From assembly GCA_963783865.1 (NCBI GenBank), contig CAWAPD010000002.1, forward strand, positions 62,001 through 126,000: a DNA stretch of 64,000 nucleotides, read 5' to 3'. The notes below the pieces were generated by a model that saw only the letters and a program-made list of their open reading frames with translations, was not told where the DNA came from and ran no database searches. Both the position numbers and the translations under genes were made by a program. The DNA is from CAWAPD01 sp963783865. Its GTDB lineage: Bacteria > Actinomycetota > Thermoleophilia > UBA2241. Position 1 is the first letter of the stretch, and each line of letters begins with the position of its first letter. Shown one piece after another: positions 51,961-62,871 of the stretch.

Positions 51961-53295
51961 CTACCTCTCCGCGGCGTCGACCGGCCGCATGGCGGCCCCG
52001 TCGACGCCGACGCCGTCGTACGACAGCCCGGCCGCCCGCACCGCGTGCACGTCGAGCACGTTGCGGCCGTCGATCAGGTGCGCGCCGCGCATGGCGCCCT
52101 TGACCTCGCGCCAGTCCAGCCCCACGTACTCGGGCCACTCGGTGACCAGCACCACGGCGTCGGCGCCCTCGACCGCGTCGAGCGCCCCGCCCACGACCTC
52201 GACCCCGGGGAACAGCGGATGGCTGCCCGGCGCGACCATGGGGTCGCAGGCGGCGACCTCGGCGCCCTCGGCGAGCAGGCGAGCCGCGAGCACGATCGAG
52301 GCCGCCTCGCGCAGGTCGTCGGTGTGGGGCTTGAAGGTCAGCCCGAGCAATGCCACGCGCTTGCCCCGCAGCGCGCCGAGGCGGCGCTTGAGCTTGGCCA
52401 CGACCAGGCGCTTCTGCAGGTGGTTCACCTCGATCACGGCGTTCAGGAGCTGGAAGTGGTACCCGGAGTTGCCGGCCAGCTGCTTGAGGGCCTGCACGTC
52501 CTTGGGGAAGCACGACCCGCCGTAGCCGATCCCGGCCTGGAGGAAACTAGGTCCGATGCGCCGGTCCAGCCCCATCCCGTAGGCGACCGTGCGCACGTCG
52601 GCCCCGACGTGCTCGCACACGTTGGCGATCTCGTTGATGAACGAGATCTTGGTCGCGAGGAACGCGTTCGAGGCGTACTTGATCATCTCGGCCGACGGCA
52701 CCGTCGTGCGCACGACCGGCGCGTCGACACCGTCATAGAGCGCGGCCACGGCATCGCCGTCGGCCTCGTCGAAGGCGCCGATCACGATGCGGTCGGGGTG
52801 CAGCACGTCATCGACCGCGGCGCCCTCCCGCAGGAACTCGGGGTTCGACGCGTAGCCGGTGGCCTCGAGCCCGGCGGCCTCGAGCTGCGCGACCACGCGG
52901 TCGCCGGTACCGACCGGCACCGTGCTCTTCATGACCAGCAGGTGCTCCCCGCCGCGCGCCCCGACCTCGCGGACCACGGCGTCGATGCGCGTGAGGTCCG
53001 CGTCACCCGACGGCGAGGGCGGCGTGTCGACGGCCACGAACAGGATGCGGCAGGCGTCGAAGAGCTCCGCGGCGGAGGTCGTGAAGGTGAGCCGCGCGCG
53101 GGCGTCGGCCATCAGCTCGGCCAGGCCCGGCTCGTAGATCGGGACGCCGCCCGAGCGCAGGAGCGCGATCTTGGCCTCGTCGACGTCCATGCACACGACG
53201 TGGTGGCCCAGGGTCGCGAAACACACCCCGGTCACGAGGCCGACGTACCCCACGCCGATGACACCGATGGGCGCTTGGGAAGGTCGTGCGGTCAT
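51961..53295 (-). CDS. UDP-glucose 6-dehydrogenase
   Basis: 444 residues. GVIGVGYVGLVTGVCFATLGH, VDTPPSPSGDADL, KSTVPVGTGDRV, SNPEFLREGAAVDDVLHPDRIVIG, and the catalytic Cys in GIGYGGSCFPKDVQAL. It oxidises UDP-glucose to UDP-glucuronate (GDP-mannose dehydrogenase is the close alternative, relevant as GDP-mannose genes follow). First gene of a run that continues to secA. Confidence 0.92.
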   Translation of the reverse strand: MTARPSQAPIGVIGVGYVGLVTGVCFATLGHHVVCMDVDEAKIALLRSGGVPIYEPGLAELMADARARLTFTTSAAELFDACRILFVAVDTPPSPSGDADLTRIDAVVREVGARGGEHLLVMKSTVPVGTGDRVVAQLEAAGLEATGYASNPEFLREGAAVDDVLHPDRIVIGAFDEADGDAVAALYDGVDAPVVRTTVPSAEMIKYASNAFLATKISFINEIANVCEHVGADVRTVAYGMGLDRRIGPSFLQAGIGYGGSCFPKDVQALKQLAGNSGYHFQLLNAVIEVNHLQKRLVVAKLKRRLGALRGKRVALLGLTFKPHTDDLREAASIVLAARLLAEGAEVAACDPMVAPGSHPLFPGVEVVGGALDAVEGADAVVLVTEWPEYVGLDWREVKGAMRGAHLIDGRNVLDVHAVRAAGLSYDGVGVDGAAMRPVDAAER

Positions 53296-53399
53296 GCGGC
53301 TCCTTCTCGTCGGGCGGCGCCAAAGTCTACCACAGGCTCGCTTTCGCCCCCCTTCTGCCCGGAACGGGCCCGCGCCTCACCGGTTGTCGTCGCCGGCCG

Positions 53400-55529
53400 C
53401 TAGCGCGGCCGCGCCGTGCCGGCCGCAGCCCGCGCCAGACCGAGCTCGTACCGGCTCAGGTCGTCGAACGGGTTCAGGCCCAGCGCGTGTCGGAACGACG
53501 CGGCCGCGCCCCGCGGGTCGCCGAGCGAGTTCAGCTGCAGCAGCCCGAGCTGGTAGTAGGTCAGGTAGTTCAGGGGCTGGAGCCGCACGGCCCGCTCGAT
53601 CGTCGCTCTGGCCTGACTCACCTGGCCCTGCTGCTGCTCGATCAGCGACAGGGCCAGCAGCGGGTCGGCGGCGAGCGGGTCGAGACGGTGGGCGCGCCGG
53701 GCATCGGCCGCCGCCTGCGTCAGCTTGTCGTCACTGGCCGCGGTCAGCGCGCTGGAGTAGGCGCGGTCGGCCAGCCACGGGACGGTCCAGCTGGCGGCGA
53801 CGACGACCAGCAGGCCGGTGGCCGCGAGGCGCGGGGCGAGGGCGGCGCGGCGGCGGGTCGCCGCCGCGCGGCCCCAGCCCCGCGCCGCCTCGCCTTCGTC
53901 CCCGGTCCCGCCCTCGCTCGCCGCCGCCCCGGCCGCCTTCTCCCGCCGCCGTCCGGCGACGTAGGCCGCGGCCGTGCCGGCGAACAGGAGGAAGGCCAGC
54001 GTCGCCGAGGACATGTCCCAGTCCCAGTCGACGCTCATGTGCAGCACGAAGACGAGGCAGCCGGCCTGCAGCACGGCCAGCGCGCCACGGTCGCCGTCGC
54101 GGCCCGCGCCCGGCCTTAGCCCCGCCGCGAGCAGCAGCCCGATCCCCGCCACGAACAGCACGAGACCGGGGATGCCGAGCTCGGTAAGCACGTTGACCCA
54201 CTGGTTGTGGGCGTGCTTCACGAGCAGGTGCGAGTCCCGGAACCGGTAGTTGACGAAGCGGAAGGTGCCGGCGCCCGTCCCCGTCCAGGGCACGTACCGG
54301 TAGGCGCGCACGCCCTCCCTCCACATGGGGATGCGGCCGTTGCTGCTGGTCGACAGCACGCGCTCGATCGAGTTGCCGTTGCCCTCGATGGACACGTCGT
54401 TGCCGCGAAGCTGCTGCGAGAGCGTGTGGGCGAACGCGTGCGCGCCACCCGCGTGCCGGACGTAGGCCCAGCTCGCGCCGGTCACGGCCAGCACGGCCAC
54501 CGCCAGCACGATGGCGCCGGCGACCGCCGTCACCAGCCGCCCGGCGTGCAGCCGCCGGTGGACGAGGGCGATCGCGAGCTCGAGAACGGCGGTGACAGCC
54601 AGCGCCAGCACGACCGAGCGGCCGAACTGGTGGCCTTGCAGGGTGCGCAGGCGGTCGTCGGTCGTGGCGTTGAAGAGCGTGTCGAGGTCGCGAGCGCGGA
54701 ACAGCGCGGCCGCGGCCGGCAAGGCCGCGGCCGCGAGACTCGCCGCGCCCGTCAGCCGTTCGTTGGTCAGCGCGAAGTAGGCGACCAGCCCGACGACCGC
54801 GGCCAGGCTCCCGCCGCGCGAGAAGGTGAACACCAGCGCGAGCAGGAACAGGCCCAGGACCACCGCCAGCACGACCCGCAAGGCGACCGGCATCGTCCGC
54901 CGCGAGGCGCCTTCGAGCGCCGCCAGGGCGCCCATCACCATGAGGAGGGCGAGCACGTTCCAGTAGCCGACCGGAGCGCTCAGGCGGGCGTACTCGTGGG
55001 CATGTGTCGCCACGTCTGGCAACACTTTCCCGAGCAGCGCCCATGCCGCCACCGGGACCATCCCGAACGCGAAACCGTAGGCCACCAGCCGCAGGTTCCA
55101 GCGCCGCGCCGATGCCGACGCGCAGACCACCACGACCACGAGATAGAGAGCCGCGAAGTCGAAGGCGAGCCACGTGAGGTCCGGCCCGATCGACCAAGCC
55201 ACCGAAAGCCCGGTCCAGCCGACGAACAGGGCGAGGCAGACGAGGGCGGCCAGCGAGAGACGGCCGAGCGCGGGCGGCGGCGCGAACCACACCCACACGG
55301 CAGCCGCGGCCAGCAGTACGAGCACGATCGGGAAGGCAAGAGTGAAGATGTAGCCGCCGGACCGCAGGGCCAGCGCGACGACGGCCCCCAGGATCACCAG
55401 ATGAGGGCCGAAGTCGCGCAGCGCGCCGAGGGCGCGGCGCCCGGCGCGTCCGCCGCGCGTCGACGCCTCCACGACTGCGGGCGGCTCCCAGGCGGAGTCG
55501 ACGGCGGGGCTGACGACAGGCTCGTCCAC
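53400..55529 (-). CDS. O-antigen ligase/polymerase-like membrane protein with TPR tail
   Basis: 709 residues from GTG 55529. About 12 membrane helices, with the Wzy_C-type extracytoplasmic region holding SNGRIPMWREGVRAYRYVPWTGTGAGTF and KHAHNQWVNVLTELGIPGL. The C-terminal part has TPR-like helices (QAAADARRAHRLDPLAADPLLALSL, LNPFDDLSRYELGLA). Members join polysaccharide to lipid or polymerise repeats. TATACT six bases before the GTG suggests a leaderless mRNA. It precedes UDP-glucose dehydrogenase by 104 bases. Confidence 0.87.
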   Translation of the reverse strand: MDEPVVSPAVDSAWEPPAVVEASTRGGRAGRRALGALRDFGPHLVILGAVVALALRSGGYIFTLAFPIVLVLLAAAAVWVWFAPPPALGRLSLAALVCLALFVGWTGLSVAWSIGPDLTWLAFDFAALYLVVVVVCASASARRWNLRLVAYGFAFGMVPVAAWALLGKVLPDVATHAHEYARLSAPVGYWNVLALLMVMGALAALEGASRRTMPVALRVVLAVVLGLFLLALVFTFSRGGSLAAVVGLVAYFALTNERLTGAASLAAAALPAAAALFRARDLDTLFNATTDDRLRTLQGHQFGRSVVLALAVTAVLELAIALVHRRLHAGRLVTAVAGAIVLAVAVLAVTGASWAYVRHAGGAHAFAHTLSQQLRGNDVSIEGNGNSIERVLSTSSNGRIPMWREGVRAYRYVPWTGTGAGTFRFVNYRFRDSHLLVKHAHNQWVNVLTELGIPGLVLFVAGIGLLLAAGLRPGAGRDGDRGALAVLQAGCLVFVLHMSVDWDWDMSSATLAFLLFAGTAAAYVAGRRREKAAGAAASEGGTGDEGEAARGWGRAAATRRRAALAPRLAATGLLVVVAASWTVPWLADRAYSSALTAASDDKLTQAAADARRAHRLDPLAADPLLALSLIEQQQGQVSQARATIERAVRLQPLNYLTYYQLGLLQLNSLGDPRGAAASFRHALGLNPFDDLSRYELGLARAAAGTARPR

Positions 55530-55535
55530 GCGTGG

Positions 55536-55541
55536 AGTATA
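55536..55541 (-). promoter_or_regulatory. -10 box (TATACT) of a leaderless transcript
   Basis: TATACT, CCACGC, then GTG 55529 on the minus strand. Confidence 0.55.
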
Positions 55542-55616
55542 CCGAACGGCCCAACGCCCGAGCCCCCCGATGAGATTCGTCGTGGGGCCAACGTGGTAAA
55601 CCGACGATGTGCGTGG

Positions 55617-55622
55617 TATAAG
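55617..55622 (+). promoter_or_regulatory. -10 box (TATAAG) of the 124-aa gene
   Basis: TATAAG 54 bases before ATG 55676; the leader carries GGAGGGGG. No clear -35. Confidence 0.45.
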
Positions 55623-55675
55623 CATCCCGACAAGGGTCGGCAGAACCCGGCCGCAAGGATGGAGGGGGTAACTCC

Positions 55676-56050
55676 ATGAAGAAGGCAGTCAGCATCGTGG
55701 TCCTCGCGGCCGTCGCGCTGCTGGCGTTCGCGAGCATCGCCCAGGCGAGTAGCAGCAGCACGACCACGGCGATCCTCAAAGACGCTCAGGACGGCACACT
55801 CGACGGCCATTACACGGCGGCTCAGGTGCGCGCGGCACTGGCGGCGGTGAAGAGCGATCCCGCGCTCCAGCAGTACACCGACGTCGAAGGCGTCCTCGAG
55901 GACTTCCTCGCGAGCCTGCCGTCGCCCGGCGTGGCCGGCTCCGGTGATCTGATGTTCACCGGCGGCCCGGTGCTGTGGCTGTTCGCGCTCGGCGCGGGGC
56001 TCGTGGTCACCGGACTGGCGCTCCGCCGTCGCGCTTCCGAGGCCGCCTGA
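55676..56050 (+). CDS. Small exported protein with C-terminal membrane anchor
   Basis: 124 residues, strong GGAGG. Signal peptide (MKKAVSIVV..., cut after AQA), then an acidic helical domain with YTAAQVRAALAAVKSDPALQQYTDVEGVLEDFL, a Gly/Pro linker, a membrane helix (about 98-115) and an RRR tail. The sorting-like order helix plus Arg tail resembles LPXTG-less wall anchors. Function unknown; it sits among cell-surface polysaccharide and LCP genes. Confidence 0.65.
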   Translation: MKKAVSIVVLAAVALLAFASIAQASSSSTTTAILKDAQDGTLDGHYTAAQVRAALAAVKSDPALQQYTDVEGVLEDFLASLPSPGVAGSGDLMFTGGPVLWLFALGAGLVVTGLALRRRASEAA

Positions 56051-56081
56051 CAGGCAGCCTCCGGCGACAAGCATGAGCACT

Positions 56082-56108
56082 GAGGGGCGGCCCTGCGGGC
56101 CGCCCCTC
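56082..56108. terminator. Hairpin terminator between convergent genes
   Basis: Perfect 12-bp arms with a TGC loop followed by TTCGTT, between stops at 56050 and 56118. Confidence 0.75.
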
Positions 56109-56117
56109 TTCGTTGCG

Positions 56118-57788
56118 CTACTGCGCCGCGACCGGCATGACGAGCGTCAGCGGCCGCGGCGCGCCGGCCGACGACGCCACCTGCGAACGCGGCAGGCCGA
56201 GGTCGGCGGCCAGGCTGAGGGCCGCCCTCAGCGACCCCGGCCGGTAGAAGACCACCGTCACCGGCAGCGCCGTGAGCGACGTCGCCGTCAGGGCCGTCGT
56301 CCCCCACCCGTCGTTCTCGAGGCGGGCGCGCATGCGCGCGCCGCGGTCGGCGTTCGCGTCGACGACGGCGACGACGGTCGCCAGGCGGTCGGCGAACGTG
56401 AAGCCCAGCCGGGTCGACGCCAGCGCCGGCGCGAAGAAGGCCGGCTGCACGGCGCGGGCCAGCAGGTCGGCCGACACCGCCCCCCAGGCGCCGGCGGCCG
56501 CGGCGCTCAAAGCCGACCCCGACGGCACGAGCCGGTCGGCCCGCGAGACGGCGAGGTCGGCTCCTGCCGCGGCCGCCTCGACGCCGGCGACCAGCGCGGC
56601 AGTGCGCGGGCCGTCGGGCAGCGGCGGCACCGAGACGATCGCCGGCACGGAGCGCGCCTGGGCGGCCGCGATCGCCGCCTCGTCAAGGGCTTCCACGCGC
56701 GCCGGAGTGCCGCTCGCCGAGCCGGTGCGGCCGAACGCGACCACCACCGCGAGCGGCGGCCTCGCCGGTCGCGCGGCGACGGCCCGGACGGCCTGCGCCG
56801 TCGTGGAGCACGCGACCACCCGCACGCGGCAGGCGCCGCCGTCCCGGCGCAGACGGGACTCGAGGGCGCGGGAGACCTGCGTCGCCCGCGCCCCCAGCGG
56901 CTGCGTGAGCATCAGGACGGTACGCGCAGCGGGCTGCCGGGTAGCCCTCGGCGGGAGAGCCGGCGAACCCGCCCCGGCCGCAAACGCCGAGCTCAGCGCC
57001 AGCGCGGCTCGCGGCTCCGGCACCCACAGCCGGTAAGCGCCGCGCGTGACGACACGAACGGGCAGGGTGCCGAGCGTCACGTCCCGGGGGCGGGCCTGGT
57101 CCATCATCGCGCCGAGCGTCGACACGCCCTGCAGCTTGAGGTCGGTCCGCACGTCGGTGGCGCCGAGCAGGTAGTTGCCGAAGGCGACCACGTTCAGCGC
57201 CTTCGGACGCCACCCCGAGGCGGCGACGCGCAGGAAGCCGAGCTGGCGGGCCAGGTCGGCGATGGGGTCGGCGTGGCGCACCCAGGGGTCGTTCATGGCC
57301 TCGAGGCGTACGCGCGTGGCCTGGATCGAGTCGGTCTGCGCCATGAAGCCGGGGAACGCCTTGCGCAGCGACGCCGGATCGACCTGCACCCACCCGTCCA
57401 CGGGGATCCCCAGCGCCGTCCCCAGGCCGGCTGCGCCGGCCGCCGGGCCGGCGCCGGTCACGATCGACGACAGCGGCTGCAGGCCCGCCCCCGGCAGCCG
57501 GCAGGCGACCTCGCGAGGGACGAGCACGATCGTGACGTGGGGCAGTTCGTAATCGATGTGGACGACGAGCGCCGCCTGCAGCGCCGGACGCCGATGGCCG
57601 GTGACGACGAACACGGCCACGTCGGCCGGGGGCGGCGGCGCGATCCGCACGTGCGGCACCTCGGGGACGACCCGGTGCCAGGGGCCGGGCGTGGCCAGAA
57701 GGATGATGACGGCGAGAGTGATAAGCACACCCACGAGCAGGATGCTCCAGGCGTCGAGGCGCCGCCGCACGGACGCCCCGGGGCTCAC
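56118..57788 (-). CDS. LytR-related membrane protein (LCP-like, divergent, with LytR_C)
   Basis: 556 residues from GTG 57788, overlapping the LCP stop as GTGA. One N-terminal membrane helix (about 12-34). The first extracytoplasmic part resembles an LCP domain in outline (VHIDYELPHVTIVLVPREVACRLPG, VDGWVQVDPASLRKAFPG) but lacks the conserved Arg/Asp set, so ligase activity is doubtful. The C-terminal about 90 residues (TVVAVVDANADRGARMRARLENDGWG, VVFYRPGSLRAALSLA) match the LytR_C domain. Possibly a non-catalytic partner of the LCP protein. Confidence 0.65.
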   Translation of the reverse strand: MSPGASVRRRLDAWSILLVGVLITLAVIILLATPGPWHRVVPEVPHVRIAPPPPADVAVFVVTGHRRPALQAALVVHIDYELPHVTIVLVPREVACRLPGAGLQPLSSIVTGAGPAAGAAGLGTALGIPVDGWVQVDPASLRKAFPGFMAQTDSIQATRVRLEAMNDPWVRHADPIADLARQLGFLRVAASGWRPKALNVVAFGNYLLGATDVRTDLKLQGVSTLGAMMDQARPRDVTLGTLPVRVVTRGAYRLWVPEPRAALALSSAFAAGAGSPALPPRATRQPAARTVLMLTQPLGARATQVSRALESRLRRDGGACRVRVVACSTTAQAVRAVAARPARPPLAVVVAFGRTGSASGTPARVEALDEAAIAAAQARSVPAIVSVPPLPDGPRTAALVAGVEAAAAGADLAVSRADRLVPSGSALSAAAAGAWGAVSADLLARAVQPAFFAPALASTRLGFTFADRLATVVAVVDANADRGARMRARLENDGWGTTALTATSLTALPVTVVFYRPGSLRAALSLAADLGLPRSQVASSAGAPRPLTLVMPVAAQ

Positions 57789-59560
57789 CTCACGGGCTTG
57801 AACGAGGTGGCCATCGCCTGCATGAGCTCGTTCGACAGGGCGTTGTCGAGCGTGTTGGTGAGCCAGTACAGGGTGCGACCCTGGACCCACGACACCATGT
57901 GCAGGTTCGTGCCGTTGTAGAAGAACGAGTACTTGACGCCGTTGATCAGCCGCTCCTGGTCAGGGTTGGCGACCGCCGGCGGGTTGGTCCACTTCATCTC
58001 CTCGATCTGCCAGCGCTGGTAGACGCTCTTCGGCGTCGTCCCCTCGACCACGACCGCCGCGGCGTTGCCCCCGTGTCCGGTGGGGATCGTGTACGCGCGT
58101 GAATCGGTCCAGTCGTATGTGAAGCCGGTCGACCACGTGGTCGGCATGCGCAGCTTGATCGGGGTCTTGGCCGCCAGCTGCCGCCAGGACGAGACGTCCT
58201 GCGGCTGGCCGGGAAGGATCGGCTGCGCCGCCTGGCTCGCCGACGAGCTCGAAGACTGCTGGACGAGCTGTCCCGAGTACGACGACCCCAGCACCACGCT
58301 CACGCCTTCGACGGTCCCGGGCTGGGGGTCGACCTTCACCACCCTGGCAGGCGGCAACAGGGCGGCGATCGCGCGGGCGTTGTTCAGGTACGTCTCGGAG
58401 GCGTAGACGAGGGTGCCCGTCGAGGCGACAGGGGCGAGGTCGCCGGCGACGACCGTCTGGTACCCCAGCGCCTTCAGGCCGGTGGCCACGTTGGCGGCCA
58501 TGCCGGCCGCGGCGCCGGCGTTCGACACGTACACGCGGAAGCTCTTCAGCGGCTGCTTCTTGCCCACGGCCGGCGCCAGCGGCGGCTTCTCAGGATTGAG
58601 GAACTGCTCGACCACGGTGTGGATCTCCTCCGGCGACGCGCTGAGCTCGTCGGCGCCCCCGACGACGATGGCGTCGCCGACGACGTGCGTCTCGTAGATG
58701 TGCGAGGTGTTCACCGCCAGCACGAGCCGCGCGAGCGACTCGAGCTTGCCGAAGGACGAGATGTCGGAGACGGTGTTCTGCGCGATGGTCTTGATGGCCG
58801 CGGGTATCTTGCGCCAGTTGCTCCAGCGCAGCGCCTGTCGCTTCATCTCGCGCACGAACAGCTGCTGCCGCTGGATGCGGCCCCAGTCGGCGAGGTCGTC
58901 GTGGCGGAACCGGACGAAGCCAAGCGCGTCGGCGCCCTTCAGCTTCTGGTAGCCGGGCTGCAGGTCAATCGACGAGTAGCCGGTCACCGCCGTGTCGTTG
59001 TAGTAGCGGCGATCGACGTCGAGGTAGACCCCGCCGAGCTGGTCGACGATCTTCTCGAAGCCGACGAAGTTCACGTCGATGAAGTGGTTGGGCTTGATGC
59101 CCGTGAGCTCGGTGAACGTCTTGAGCGCCAGCGGGGCGCCGCCGTAGGTGTAGGCGGCGTTGATGCGGTCCTGGCCGTAGCCGGGGATGTCGACGCGCAG
59201 GTCGCGCGGGATCGAGAGCATGGAGATGCTCTTGGTCGCCGGGTCGAGCCGCACGAGCAGCAGCGTGTCAGAGCGGCTGCCAGGCCCAAGCCCGACGCGC
59301 CGGTCGCTGCCCAAGATGAGGATCGACTGCGCCTGGCCCGGCATCGGCGCGTTGAGCAGGTGCTGCTGCTGGACCTTGACGATGGTCGCGGGGTCGTTGA
59401 TCTGGACCTGCGCCACCGTGCGCTGGACCCAGCCGAACACCATGCCCGCCGACGTCGAGATGACGACGACGATCGCCACCACGGACCACTTGAGCAGGCG
59501 GAGCCACAGCGCAGGCTTGGGCTTGCGGGGTGAGATCCTGTAGACGGTGTATGCGGGCAC
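57785..59560 (-). CDS. LytR-CpsA-Psr family glycopolymer transferase
   Basis: 591 residues. A membrane helix (about 25-47), then the LCP domain: ILILGSDRR, SRSDTLLLVRLDP, SIPRDLRVDIPGYGQDRINAAYTYGG, VNFVGFEKIVDQLGGV, and ALGFVRFRHDDLADWGRIQRQQ with the catalytic Arg and Asp residues. A LytR_C-like region (FRVYVSNAGAAAGMAANVATGL) and a further C-terminal domain of about 130 residues follow. It attaches lipid-linked glycopolymers to peptidoglycan and is in reach of the polysaccharide genes. Confidence 0.92.
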   Translation of the reverse strand: MPAYTVYRISPRKPKPALWLRLLKWSVVAIVVVISTSAGMVFGWVQRTVAQVQINDPATIVKVQQQHLLNAPMPGQAQSILILGSDRRVGLGPGSRSDTLLLVRLDPATKSISMLSIPRDLRVDIPGYGQDRINAAYTYGGAPLALKTFTELTGIKPNHFIDVNFVGFEKIVDQLGGVYLDVDRRYYNDTAVTGYSSIDLQPGYQKLKGADALGFVRFRHDDLADWGRIQRQQLFVREMKRQALRWSNWRKIPAAIKTIAQNTVSDISSFGKLESLARLVLAVNTSHIYETHVVGDAIVVGGADELSASPEEIHTVVEQFLNPEKPPLAPAVGKKQPLKSFRVYVSNAGAAAGMAANVATGLKALGYQTVVAGDLAPVASTGTLVYASETYLNNARAIAALLPPARVVKVDPQPGTVEGVSVVLGSSYSGQLVQQSSSSSASQAAQPILPGQPQDVSSWRQLAAKTPIKLRMPTTWSTGFTYDWTDSRAYTIPTGHGGNAAAVVVEGTTPKSVYQRWQIEEMKWTNPPAVANPDQERLINGVKYSFFYNGTNLHMVSWVQGRTLYWLTNTLDNALSNELMQAMATSFKPVR

Positions 59561-59607
59561 GCCTTAGCCTTCCGTCACCGCGAGGCGACGTTCGCCGGGT
59601 CCAACGG

Positions 59608-59613
59608 ATTGTA
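59608..59613 (-). promoter_or_regulatory. -10 box (TACAAT) of the LCP operon
   Basis: TACAAT on the minus strand, 47 bases before the GTG at 59560. No good -35. Confidence 0.45.
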
Positions 59614-59651
59614 GCGTACCCAGTGAATCGCGTCGCACCGCCGTAACGCCG

Positions 59652-60953
59652 TCATACTGCCGGCGCCGCCGCCTTCTCCCCCGCGCCGACGCGGCGGACG
59701 TCGGCGCCCAGGACGGTCAGCTTCTCGACGAAGGACTCGTAGCCACGGTCGACGTGGTGGACGGCGCGCACCTCGGTCGTGCCCTCAGCCACCAGGCCGG
59801 CGATCACGAGAGCGGCCCCGCCGCGCAGGTCGGGCGCCTCCACCACCGTCCCGGTCAGCTGGCGGGGGCCGGCGATGACGGCGTGATGCCCGCTCGTCGT
59901 CACGCCGGCCCCAAGACGGTTGAGCTCGTCGACCACGGCGAACCGGTTCTCGAACACGTTCTCGGTCACGATCGAGGTGCCCGAGGCGAGCGACAGCGCG
60001 ACCATCACCTGGGCCTGCAGGTCGGTCGGGAAGCCGGGGTGAGGCAGGGTCGAGATGTCGACGGGCTTGAGCGGCTCGACCACCCGGGCGCGGATCGTCC
60101 GCTCGCGCTCTTCGATGGTCACGCCCATGGCGCGGAGCTTGTTCAGGAACAACTCGAGGAACAGCGGGTTCAAGCCGGTGACGGCCACGTCGCCGCCGGT
60201 CGCGACGCCGGCCACGAGGTACGTGCCGGCCTCGATGCGGTCGGCGATCGCCTCGTGCTCGGCGCCGTGCAGAGGGGCGCCGCCCTCGACGCGGATCGAG
60301 CTCGTCCCGGCTCCGTCGATGCGCGCGCCCATCGACATGAGGAACTTCGCCAAGTCGACGATCTCGGGCTCTCGGGCGGCGTTCTCGATGACGGTCGTGC
60401 CCTCGGCTGCGGTCGCTGCCATGAGCAGGTTCTCGGTGGCGCCGACGCTGGGGTAGTCGAGCGGCACGACGGCGCCCCGCAGGCGGTCGGCCGTGACCTC
60501 GATGAACCCATGCTCGATCTCGATGTGGGCGCCCAGGCGCTGGAGCCCGCGGATGTGGAAGTCGATGCGTCGGGGGCCGATGTTGCAGCCGCCGGGCATG
60601 GCGATCATCGCCCTGCCCAGGCGGGCCACCATCGGCCCCATCACGATGATGCTGGCGCGCATCTTGCGGACGAGCTCGTAGGGCGCGCGGTCGCTGATCT
60701 CGCCCGACGGGTCGATGCGCAGCTCGCCGTCCTCGAAGCTCACCTCGGCGCCGAGGGCGCGCAGCATCTCGACCATCGTGAAGACGTCGGCGATCCGCGG
60801 CACGCGGCGGATGACGCAGGGCTCGGGGGACAGCAGGCTGGCGGCCATGAGCTTGAGGACCGAGTTCTTGGCCCCCGAGAGGTGGACCTCGCCCACCAGC
60901 CGCCGGCCGCCCTGGATGATGACGCGTTCGTCCTGTTCCATGGGACCGTCCAT
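59652..60953 (-). CDS. murA: UDP-N-acetylglucosamine 1-carboxyvinyltransferase
   Basis: 433 residues from ATG 60953 (ATG 60941 is four codons in). HLSGAKNSVLKLMAASLL, the active-site loop PGGCNIGPRRIDFHIRGL with Cys, GATENLLMAATAAEGTTVIENAAREPEI, HPGFPTDLQAQVMV. It catalyses the first committed step of peptidoglycan synthesis. TATACT 11 bases before the start implies a nearly leaderless mRNA. Sits just after the atp operon terminator. Confidence 0.95.
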   Translation of the reverse strand: MDGPMEQDERVIIQGGRRLVGEVHLSGAKNSVLKLMAASLLSPEPCVIRRVPRIADVFTMVEMLRALGAEVSFEDGELRIDPSGEISDRAPYELVRKMRASIIVMGPMVARLGRAMIAMPGGCNIGPRRIDFHIRGLQRLGAHIEIEHGFIEVTADRLRGAVVPLDYPSVGATENLLMAATAAEGTTVIENAAREPEIVDLAKFLMSMGARIDGAGTSSIRVEGGAPLHGAEHEAIADRIEAGTYLVAGVATGGDVAVTGLNPLFLELFLNKLRAMGVTIEERERTIRARVVEPLKPVDISTLPHPGFPTDLQAQVMVALSLASGTSIVTENVFENRFAVVDELNRLGAGVTTSGHHAVIAGPRQLTGTVVEAPDLRGGAALVIAGLVAEGTTEVRAVHHVDRGYESFVEKLTVLGADVRRVGAGEKAAAPAV

Positions 60954-60964
60954 CGGGCGCCTGA

Positions 60965-60970
60965 AGTATA
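60965..60970 (-). promoter_or_regulatory. -10 box (TATACT) of murA
   Basis: TATACT on the minus strand, one base after the terminator hairpin of the atp operon and 11 bases before ATG 60953. Confidence 0.5.
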
Positions 60971-60971
60971 C

Positions 60972-60994
60972 GCCCGGCGCCCGCGGCGCCGGGC
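60972..60994 (-). terminator. Hairpin terminator of the atp operon
   Basis: Perfect 10-bp arms with a CGC loop, 17 bases after the atpC stop; on the minus strand it is followed at once by the murA -10 box. Confidence 0.6.
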
Positions 60995-61011
60995 TCACGA
61001 CCGTGGCGCGC

Positions 61012-61443
61012 TCAGCGCCGCGCCGCGACCTTGAGCCGGTTCTCGGCCCTCTTGAGCGCCTGCTCGGCTTTGTAGAAGTCGACCTCGGCGTGCGCGGCGG
61101 GGTCGTCGCCCTGCGCGAGCCGCTCTTCGGCCCGCTTGCGGGCCGCCTCGGCACGCGCCACGTCGATCAGGCGGACGTTCTCGGCGTGGTCGACGACGAT
61201 GAGCACCTTGTCGAAGAGAATCTGCACGTAGCCGATCCCCGTCGCGAAGCGCTCCCACTCCCCGCCCGCGAGCTGCAGACGCGACTCGCCGACGGCGAGC
61301 AGCGAGACCAGGGCCTCGTGCTTGGCGAGCAGACCGAGCTCGCCTTCCACACCGGGAACGACCACCATGACGACGTCGCCTTCGTAGACCGACCCGTCCG
61401 GCGTGACGATCTCGACGTGCAGTGTGGCGGCGTCGTCGGTCAT
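61012..61443 (-). CDS. atpC: ATP synthase epsilon subunit
   Basis: 143 residues. N-terminal beta-sandwich (LHVEIVTPDGSVYEGDV, VVVPGVEGELGLLAKHEALV) and C-terminal helical hairpin (ARAEAARKRAEERLAQ, KAEQALKRAENRLKVA). Central-stalk subunit of F1. Four bases after atpD. Confidence 0.95.
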   Translation of the reverse strand: MTDDAATLHVEIVTPDGSVYEGDVVMVVVPGVEGELGLLAKHEALVSLLAVGESRLQLAGGEWERFATGIGYVQILFDKVLIVVDHAENVRLIDVARAEAARKRAEERLAQGDDPAAHAEVDFYKAEQALKRAENRLKVAARR

Positions 61444-61447
61444 ACGT

Positions 61448-62863
<1,416 letters not shown>

Positions 62864-62871
62864 CGATACTC

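Noticed and set aside
53838..53880. GC hairpin in the O-antigen-ligase-like gene as another palindromic element
   Set aside because: Arms are only 10 bp and the region is a low-complexity linker; chance is likely.
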